DNA of 64,000 nt from Catellatospora sichuanensis (GTDB lineage: Bacteria > Actinomycetota > Actinomycetes > Mycobacteriales > Micromonosporaceae): contig NZ_VIQO01000001.1 in the NCBI RefSeq assembly GCF_007483665.1, positions 124,001 through 188,000 of the forward strand, read 5' to 3'. Below the pieces are notes generated by a model, which saw only the letters and a list, made by a program, of their open reading frames with translations, was not told the origin of the DNA and searched no databases. Of the stretch, positions 59,184 to 64,000 are shown in pieces. A program made the translations under genes and the position numbers. Position 1 is the first letter of the stretch. Each line of letters opens with the position of its first letter.

Positions 59184-59246
59184 ATGACTTCCACCCGCAA
59201 CCTGTGGTGGCGCGCCCGACCGGCGGCCATCGACACGCGCGGGTAG
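59184..59246 (+). CDS. trpL: trp operon leader peptide
   Basis: The 20-codon ORF reads MTSTRNLWWRARPAAIDTRG, with two adjacent Trp codons at 59205-59210, and ends with TAG at 59244-59246. A terminator and a competing antiterminator segment follow, and the downstream gene encodes anthranilate synthase. Ribosome stalling at the Trp pair when tryptophanyl-tRNA is scarce would free the antiterminator. The ATG has no ribosome binding site; translation probably starts at the 5' end of the mRNA. Confidence 0.9.
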   Translation: MTSTRNLWWRARPAAIDTRG

Positions 59247-59292
59247 GCATACCCACACCGCGGCCGCCTCGACGAGGCGGCCTTTGCTTTTT
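59222..59292 (+). terminator. trp attenuator (terminator and antiterminator)
   Basis: Terminator: GGCCGCCT (59262-59269) pairs with AGGCGGCC (59275-59282), loop CGACG, followed by TTTGCTTTTT (59283-59292). Antiterminator: GGCGGCC at 59222-59228, inside the leader ORF just past the Trp codons, is fully complementary to 59262-59268 and would block the terminator. A ribosome completing the leader would cover 59222-59228 and allow termination. Confidence 0.88.
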
Positions 59293-59333
59293 CGGTCGCC
59301 CGGCGCACGGCCACCCGAACCGGGAGACCATCG

Positions 59334-61244
59334 ATGAACCTGCTCCACGATCTGCTCGGCGCGCCCGACCCGGGCCCGTTCGCGCTGTTGCGACGCGAAG
59401 GTTCCGAGCACCTCGAGGTGCTGCGAGGTCCGCTGTCCACCGTGGCACGGCTGGCCGACATCCCCCTGCCCGAGCACGCGGACGGCGACGAGGCCGGCCC
59501 GCGCACGCTCGCCCTGGTGCCCTACCGCCAGCTCGCCGAGCGGGGCTTCGACCGCATCGACGACGGCACCCCGCTGGCCTGCCTGACCGTCGAGTCGTAC
59601 GACCGCATCCCGCTCGACGAAGCCCTCGCCGCGCTCCCGGACACGGTGCCCGACGTGACCGACCTCGGCTTCGACATCGACGACGCGGCCTACCGGGAAC
59701 TGGTCGCCGCGGTGCTGCGCGACGAGATCGGCCACGGCGCCGGGTCCAACTTCGTCATCCACCGCACCGCCCGCGCACACACCGAGGCCGACCCGCGCCT
59801 GCTCGCCGGGGCCGCGCTGCGCCGCCTGATCTCGGGTGAGCGCGGCGTGTACTGGTCGTTCCTGGTGCACATCCCCGGCGAGCAGGGCCGCACGCTGGTC
59901 GGCGCGTCACCGGAACGGCACGTCAGCGTCGACGACGGCCTGGTGATGATGAACCCGATCTCCGGCACGCTGCGCCACCGCGACCTCGCGCCGGGCCCGG
60001 ACGGGCGCGAGACGCTGCTGAGCTTCCTCAGCGACCGCAAGGAGATCAACGAGCTGTCCATGGTGCTCGACGAGGAGCTCAAGATGATGGCGGTGGTCGC
60101 CCATCAGGGCGGCCAGGTGCTGGGCCCCTACCTCAAGCACATGACCCACCTCACCCACACCGAGTACCTGCTGGCCGGACGCACCGAGCTGGACGTCCGC
60201 GACGTGCTGCGGGAGACCATGTTCGCCCCGACGCTGACCGGCAGCCCGATCGAGAACGCCGCCCGTGTCATCGCGCGCTACGAGACCTCCGGCCGCGCCT
60301 ACTACGCCGGGGTGCTGGCGCTGCTGGGCCGCGACGCCGCCGGCCGGCAGAGCCTGGACGCGCCGATCCTGTTCCGCTGCGCCGACATCGCCGCCGACGG
60401 CACCATCGCGGTCAAGGCGGGTGCGACGCTGGTACGCGACTCCACCCCGGACGGCGAGGTCGCCGAGACCCACGCCAAGGCGGGCGGTGTGCTCACCGCG
60501 CTCGGCCTGCGCACCGCGCCGGCCGTGCAACCCGACGCCGACATCAAGGACCTTGCCGCCGACCCGGCGGTGCGCGCCACGCTGCTGTCGCGCAACGAGC
60601 GGCTGTCCAGGTTCTGGCTGGCCGAGCGTGCCCCCGAACCGGTCACCGGACCGCTGGTGGGCCGCACCGCGCTGATCGTCGACGCGGAGGACACCTTCAC
60701 CGGCATGCTCGGGCACCTGCTGCGCTCGCTGGGCATGCGGGTCACCATCCAGCCCACCACGGCGCTGGGCGGGCTCAGCTCGTACGACCTGGTGGTCACC
60801 GGACCGGGGCCCGGCGACCCGGACGACGACACCGATCCGCGCGTGGCGGCGCTGGGCCGCGTGGTGGAGGAGCGGCTGTCCCGCCGCGCGCCGCTGCTCG
60901 GCGTGTGCCTGGGCCATCAGGTGCTCAGTCGCCGTCTCGGCCTGCCGATGCACCGCCGCGACGTGCCCTACCAGGGTCTGCCGTGCGACATCGACCTGTT
61001 CGGGGTGACCCGCCGGGTGGGCTTCTACTCCACCTTCACCGCGGTCGCCCCCGCCGACACCCTGTCCACCGCATACGGCGAACTGCAGCTGTCCCGTGAG
61101 GACGGCACGGGATTCGTGCACGCGCTGCGCGGGCCCGGCTTCGCCGGAGTGCAGTTCCACCCCGAGTCGGTGCTCACCGAGCACGGGCCGGAGCTGCTCA
61201 CGGAGCTGGTCACCGGCGTGTTCACCCCGGCGGCGGTCGCCTGA
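59334..61244 (+). CDS. trpEG: Fused anthranilate synthase (TrpE-TrpG)
   Basis: The 636-residue protein joins a chorismate-binding TrpE half (about 1-430; NFVIHRTARA, SPERHVSV, NPISGTLRHR, DEELKMMAVVAH, APTLTGSPIENAA) to a class I glutamine amidotransferase half (about 440-630; VTGPGPGDP, LLGVCLGHQVLS with Cys near 525, QFHPES). It makes anthranilate from chorismate and glutamine. The fused form is also used by PhzE in phenazine pathways, but the trp leader and attenuator identify this as the tryptophan enzyme. Other trp genes are not in the window. Ends before a strong terminator. Confidence 0.93.
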   Translation: MNLLHDLLGAPDPGPFALLRREGSEHLEVLRGPLSTVARLADIPLPEHADGDEAGPRTLALVPYRQLAERGFDRIDDGTPLACLTVESYDRIPLDEALAALPDTVPDVTDLGFDIDDAAYRELVAAVLRDEIGHGAGSNFVIHRTARAHTEADPRLLAGAALRRLISGERGVYWSFLVHIPGEQGRTLVGASPERHVSVDDGLVMMNPISGTLRHRDLAPGPDGRETLLSFLSDRKEINELSMVLDEELKMMAVVAHQGGQVLGPYLKHMTHLTHTEYLLAGRTELDVRDVLRETMFAPTLTGSPIENAARVIARYETSGRAYYAGVLALLGRDAAGRQSLDAPILFRCADIAADGTIAVKAGATLVRDSTPDGEVAETHAKAGGVLTALGLRTAPAVQPDADIKDLAADPAVRATLLSRNERLSRFWLAERAPEPVTGPLVGRTALIVDAEDTFTGMLGHLLRSLGMRVTIQPTTALGGLSSYDLVVTGPGPGDPDDDTDPRVAALGRVVEERLSRRAPLLGVCLGHQVLSRRLGLPMHRRDVPYQGLPCDIDLFGVTRRVGFYSTFTAVAPADTLSTAYGELQLSREDGTGFVHALRGPGFAGVQFHPESVLTEHGPELLTELVTGVFTPAAVA

Positions 61245-61261
61245 GGCAGAGTTATCCACAG

Positions 61262-61297
61262 ATCGCGTGAGGGGCGTTGTGCCGCCCCTCACGCGAT
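61262..61297. terminator. Strong terminator after trpEG
   Basis: Perfect 15-bp stem ATCGCGTGAGGGGCG (61262-61276) with CGCCCCTCACGCGAT (61283-61297), 6-base loop. Confidence 0.85.
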
Positions 61298-61312
61298 GCC
61301 ACTCTCGATGGC

Positions 61313-61624
61313 GTGACGCAGCTGACCAGCGAGCCCCCGCAGACCCTGCGGCTGGCGGCCCATCTGGAATCCCTGGCCGCGGCCCTGCACCGGGCCCCGC
61401 TGCCGCTGCCGGACCGGCCGTCCGGAGTGGACCACGCGGTCGCCTCGGCGCACCTGTCGACGGTGCGGGCGGCGGCGAGCGCGCTCGCCGCCCTCGCCGA
61501 CGGCCTGCTCACCGACGCCGACCGGCTCTACCTCGTCGCCGCCGCACACCGCCGGGCCGAGGAGCAGTCCGCCACGTACCTCGACCGCCTCCGCGAGCCG
61601 GCCCACCCGAGGGGCATGTGGTGA
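61313..61624 (+). CDS. Small helical protein, EspC/WXG100-like, start of the toxin operon
   Basis: The 103-residue protein is Ala/Leu-rich and predicted to be helical: TLRLAAHLESLAAALHRAPLP, then HAVASAHLSTVRAAASALAALADGLLTDADRLYLVAAAHRRAEEQSA. The size, two long helices and the DADRLYLVAAAHRRAEE segment resemble EspC-type (DUF2580) secretion-associated proteins of type VII systems, but the WXG motif is absent, so the call is tentative. GTG start at 61313. The stop overlaps the next ORF by GTGA. It may be the export partner of the RTX protein downstream. Confidence 0.6.
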   Translation: MTQLTSEPPQTLRLAAHLESLAAALHRAPLPLPDRPSGVDHAVASAHLSTVRAAASALAALADGLLTDADRLYLVAAAHRRAEEQSATYLDRLREPAHPRGMW

Positions 61625-61773
61625 CGCGGGTCGCGCCGCCGAGTGCCGTGCGCCACGGCCTCCACCCCAGGCACGCCCACCGGGCTGCGCGGCGGCTCAC
61701 GGTCCACCGCCGAGCGCCCAGCGGGTGCGCGGCGAGGTCGGGCACGCCAGGCGCACAGTGGAGTGCCCGGTGA
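61621..61773 (+). CDS. Possible 50-residue ORF linking two genes by GTGA overlaps
   Basis: This GTG-started frame overlaps the preceding stop (GTGA, 61621-61624), and its own TGA overlaps the GTG of the next gene (GTGA, 61770-61773). It would encode an Arg/His/Ala-rich peptide (VTRVAPPSAVRHGLHPRHAH...) with no recognisable domain. Third codon positions are mostly G or C but not clearly above background. It may be a real coupling peptide or a chance frame. Confidence 0.3.
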   Translation: MTRVAPPSAVRHGLHPRHAHRAARRLTVHRRAPSGCAARSGTPGAQWSAR

Positions 61774-63542
61774 AGCCCGAGGCGCTGCCGGATGCCGCGC
61801 CGGTGCTCGTCATGGCACTGCCGCCGCTGTGGTCGCTGCCGGTGCGGGAGGCGCCGTTGCTGGCCGCCGCGCAGCGCTGGCGGTCCTGCGCGGCCGTGGT
61901 CGTCGACACGGCCGACGGGCTCGCCGCCGCCACCGCGCCGAGCGCGGCGTGGACTGGCGCCGACGCGACGGCTTACGAGGATCGCCGCAGGCAGCTGGCC
62001 ACCGGGGTCGCGCTCGCGGCGGAACTGGCCCGGCGGGCCGCCCTCGCGCTGGAGACGCTGGCCGGGCGGCTGGCGTCCGTGCAGCGGCACCTGGACGAGT
62101 CGCTGGCCCGGGTCACCGCCGTGGTGCCGTGCCGGGGCGGCTCGGACCGCGTGCTGTTCTTCCCACTCGGGCCCGCGCATGCCGCCCGGGTCCACGCGGC
62201 CGCGGCCGAAGCCGCCGACCTGCGCGGCGATCTCACGACCGCGACCCGGCAGGCCGAGGCCGACCTCGCCGCCGTCACCGCGGGCTGGCACGAGCTGGCC
62301 GGGGCGTTCCCGCCCGCCGTCGAGCCGCCCACGCCCGAGCCGTCGGAGACCGTCGTGGTGCGCGGCGACGGCGTGACGTTGGTGAGCACCGGTGCGAACG
62401 ACGACGACGTGCTGGTCACCCTGGACGCCGCCGGGCGGCCACTGGTGCTGGTCGGCGGCGTGACGGTGGCCGCGGTGCCGGACGGGCGGCTGGTGGTGCG
62501 CACCGGCGCCGGGGACGACCGGGTGCGGGTCGACCCGGCCGTGGCGGCGGCGGTGAGCGTGCTGGCCGGCGGGGGTGACGACCGGGTGGACGGCGGGAGC
62601 CTGCTGCACGGCGCGGGCGGCGGGGACACGCTGCTCGGCCGGAACGGCGACGACCTGCTGCTGGGCGGCGACGGCCGGGACTACCTCGACGCCGGGGCCG
62701 GTGCCGACACGGCCGACGGCGGGCCCGGCGACGACACCGTGTACGGCCTGAGCGGCGACGACACGCTGCGCGGCGGTGCGGGCCGCGACCACCTGTCCGG
62801 CGGCCGGGGCGGCGACCTGGTGACCGGCGGGGACGGCGACGACGTGCTGACCGGCGGCGCGGGCGCGGACGTGCTCGACGGCGCGGTCGGCCTCGACCGC
62901 GCCTACCGCGACCTGGCCGATCCCGCCGCCGAGGTCGAGTCGTCGCACGTGGCACCGCAGGTGGCGGCCGGTGGCGGGGTCGAGGTCACCGGCACGCCGG
63001 AATTCGCCGAGCGCGTCGAGTCCGATCTGGACCTGCTGCGTGCCTCCCCGGCGGGGCGGCGCATGCTCGCCGAGCTGGACACGGCGCTGGCCGGCAGTGA
63101 CGGCTGGCTGCCCGGTGACGGGCCGGACACCCTGGAGGTCCGGGAACTGCCGTTCGGCGCGGCCAACGGCTTCGCGGGCGTCGACGGGGACGCCGACCGG
63201 CACGTCATCTCGTACGAGCCGGGTTACCAGGGCCTGCCGGGCGAGGCGCCGCCGGTCGTCGTGCTCTACCACGAGCTGGCGCACGTGTGGGACGACCTGG
63301 CCGGTCACGACCACCCGGGTGCGCACAGCCGCGACGACGTGATGTGGGACGGCGACGGCTGGGTGCCGGTGCCCGACCGGGAGCGGGTGGCGGTCGGCCT
63401 GCCGATCGACGATGACGGGGATCCGACAACGCCCGAGCGTCTCGACCCGCACCACCCGTATCCGCTGACGGAGAACGCGCTGCGCGATGAGCTGGGCGTA
63501 TCCGGCCGGCAAACATACGGCACGCCGCGCCGCCCTGCGTGA
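61770..63542 (+). CDS. RTX-repeat protein with WXG-like N-terminus and M91-type zinc metallopeptidase domain
   Basis: The 590-residue protein has three parts. Residues 1-190 are helical with a WXG100/LXG-like turn (W61-T-G63, then ATAYEDRR), pointing to type VII-like export. Residues about 215-385 contain calcium-binding RTX nonapeptides (GGGDDRVDG, GRNGDDLLLGGDGRDYLDAGAGAD, GGDGDDVLTGGAGADVLDG). The C-terminal domain has H501-E-L-A-H505 (YHELAHVWD), the GLPIDDDGD segment and TENALRDELG, matching M91 (NleD-like) effector peptidases. It looks like a secreted metalloprotease toxin or effector. GTG at 61770 follows GGAG; in-frame GTGs at 61725 and 61758 are alternatives. No immunity gene is recognised. 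Confidence 0.78.
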   Translation: MKPEALPDAAPVLVMALPPLWSLPVREAPLLAAAQRWRSCAAVVVDTADGLAAATAPSAAWTGADATAYEDRRRQLATGVALAAELARRAALALETLAGRLASVQRHLDESLARVTAVVPCRGGSDRVLFFPLGPAHAARVHAAAAEAADLRGDLTTATRQAEADLAAVTAGWHELAGAFPPAVEPPTPEPSETVVVRGDGVTLVSTGANDDDVLVTLDAAGRPLVLVGGVTVAAVPDGRLVVRTGAGDDRVRVDPAVAAAVSVLAGGGDDRVDGGSLLHGAGGGDTLLGRNGDDLLLGGDGRDYLDAGAGADTADGGPGDDTVYGLSGDDTLRGGAGRDHLSGGRGGDLVTGGDGDDVLTGGAGADVLDGAVGLDRAYRDLADPAAEVESSHVAPQVAAGGGVEVTGTPEFAERVESDLDLLRASPAGRRMLAELDTALAGSDGWLPGDGPDTLEVRELPFGAANGFAGVDGDADRHVISYEPGYQGLPGEAPPVVVLYHELAHVWDDLAGHDHPGAHSRDDVMWDGDGWVPVPDRERVAVGLPIDDDGDPTTPERLDPHHPYPLTENALRDELGVSGRQTYGTPRRPA

Positions 63543-63560
63543 CCCGGCCACCACCGTCTG

Positions 63561-63631
63561 CTATGGAGATCCGGCCGATTGCATCCGGACGCCATAGTTT
63601 GACACAGTGTGCGCGCGTTGATCGCAACGCG
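63561..63631. promoter_or_regulatory. Terminator-like hairpin and operator-like dyad before the DUF457 gene
   Basis: CTATGG (63561-63566) and CCATAG (63592-63597) enclose an inner TCCGG/CCGGA pair, a likely terminator for the toxin gene. Next come TTGACA (63599-63604), a -35-like element, and the dyad CGCGTTG-atcg-CAACGCG (63614-63631). No good -10 was found at standard spacing. Confidence 0.5.
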
Positions 63632-63664
63632 ACGTTGTGGTGGTCAGGGGAGGAATCAAACATC

Positions 63665-64000
63665 ATGATGGGTCCACAGCACGCGCTGTCCGGCGCGGCC
63701 ACGTGGCTGGCAGGGTCCTGGGTGGCCGCGCAGTTCTTCGACTACCCCCAGTCGGCCACGACCATCGCCGTCGGCGCCGCGGTGTGCGCGGGCGGGGCAC
63801 TGCTGCCCGATCTGGACATGTCCGGCAAGGTGACCAAGGGCCAGGGCGGCTCGACCGTTTCCCGCAGCTTCGGCGTGGCCTCCCTGTTCGTCGCCGAGGT
63901 CGTGGAGAAGATATCGGTCGGCGTCTACACGGCCACCAAGTTGAGCAAGGACCCCGACCGGCACAACGGCCACCGCACGCTGACCCACACGCTGCCGTTC
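63665..64000 (+). CDS. DUF457/YdjM-type membrane metal-dependent hydrolase (3' truncated)
   Basis: The gene runs off the right edge; 112 codons are visible. It starts MMGPQHALSGAATWLAGSW, with the conserved early His, then a hydrophobic segment, ALLPDLDMSGK (Asp pair) and HRTLTHTLPF (two His), which together form the metal site of the YbcI/YdjM/DUF457 family, including LexA-regulated inner membrane hydrolases. The first ATG is at 63665, the second at 63668; GGGGAGG lies upstream. The rest, with more membrane helices, should follow beyond 64000. Confidence 0.85.
   Translation, partial: MMGPQHALSGAATWLAGSWVAAQFFDYPQSATTIAVGAAVCAGGALLPDLDMSGKVTKGQGGSTVSRSFGVASLFVAEVVEKISVGVYTATKLSKDPDRHNGHRTLTHTLPF

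Noticed and set aside
61252-61260. A perfect DnaA-box sequence TTATCCACA after trpEG
   Set aside because: It is a single box with no cluster, no dnaA/dnaN genes and no AT-rich unwinding region, so it is not an origin. It may be a chance or dispersed motif.
62545-62890. G/C-rich near-repeats in the RTX region as a DNA satellite
   Set aside because: They follow codon-level GGxGxDxxx repeats of a calcium-binding domain, so they are explained by the protein.

Overview
The window is a very GC-rich, gene-dense chromosome segment with short intergenic gaps, many 4-base ATGA/GTGA start-stop overlaps and frequent GTG starts. That style, together with a conservon-type histidine kinase/roadblock pair, an ECF sigma factor/membrane regulator pair, anti-sigma-type ATPases, an NHEJ-type ligase, tuberculostearate-type lipid genes and a WXG-like secreted toxin, points to an actinomycete. 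A Micromonosporaceae-like soil organism is the most likely guess, but this is inference. No tRNA, rRNA, CRISPR array, intact transposase or prophage was recognised.

Layout. 1-5.1 kb: end of an unknown gene, a TetR regulator coupled to a beta-lactamase-fold hydrolase, a second secreted hydrolase of the same superfamily ending on the same CTAG, then a P450/ferredoxin pair. 5.2-13 kb: a long hairpin repeat, a zinc-ribbon SDR, a hydrolase/phosphopantetheinyl transferase pair, a small ATPase, a flavin-type enzyme, a cell-wall amidase and a sugar-dehydrogenase lipoprotein. 13-19.7 kb: a FluG-like split pair (glutamine synthetase-like plus amidohydrolase) behind a nested palindrome, another ATPase, a two-gene 10-methyl fatty-acid operon and an adenylate kinase. 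19.7-25.5 kb: MarR/MFS efflux pair, a second copy of the hairpin repeat, type II NADH dehydrogenase, an EF-hand protein and a LigD-type ligase. 25.6-38.6 kb: secreted M43 protease, GH18 protein, HigBA-type toxin-antitoxin, deacetylase/glycosyltransferase fusion, ECF sigma/anti-sigma-like pair, a large sugar dehydrogenase with beta-gamma-crystallin-like repeats, two small Gly/Ser-tailed membrane proteins and glyA with a ZTP riboswitch. 38.8-51.3 kb: GH15 enzyme, GntR regulator, membrane proteins, SigE-like sigma factor with a coupled beta-propeller protein, HrpB helicase, a membrane protein carrying an in-frame palindromic element, NAD kinase, acetyltransferase and CorA. 51.3-64 kb: multicopper oxidase, a gene fragment, HAD hydrolase, PIG-V-like membrane protein, Ser/Thr kinase, a minimal conservon, a trp leader/attenuator with fused trpEG, a three-ORF operon ending in an RTX/M91-type metallopeptidase toxin, and a truncated DUF457 gene.

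The regulatory DNA is unusually legible: a ZTP riboswitch, a leaderless trp leader peptide with competing terminator and antiterminator, tandem or palindromic operators at the TetR, MarR, HigB and FluG-like loci, and many long-stem terminators between convergent genes. The strongest candidates for something under-described are the duplicated hairpin element (5.17 and 21.79 kb), whose two copies differ by paired changes, and the WXG-like/RTX/M91 secreted toxin operon at 61.3-63.5 kb.
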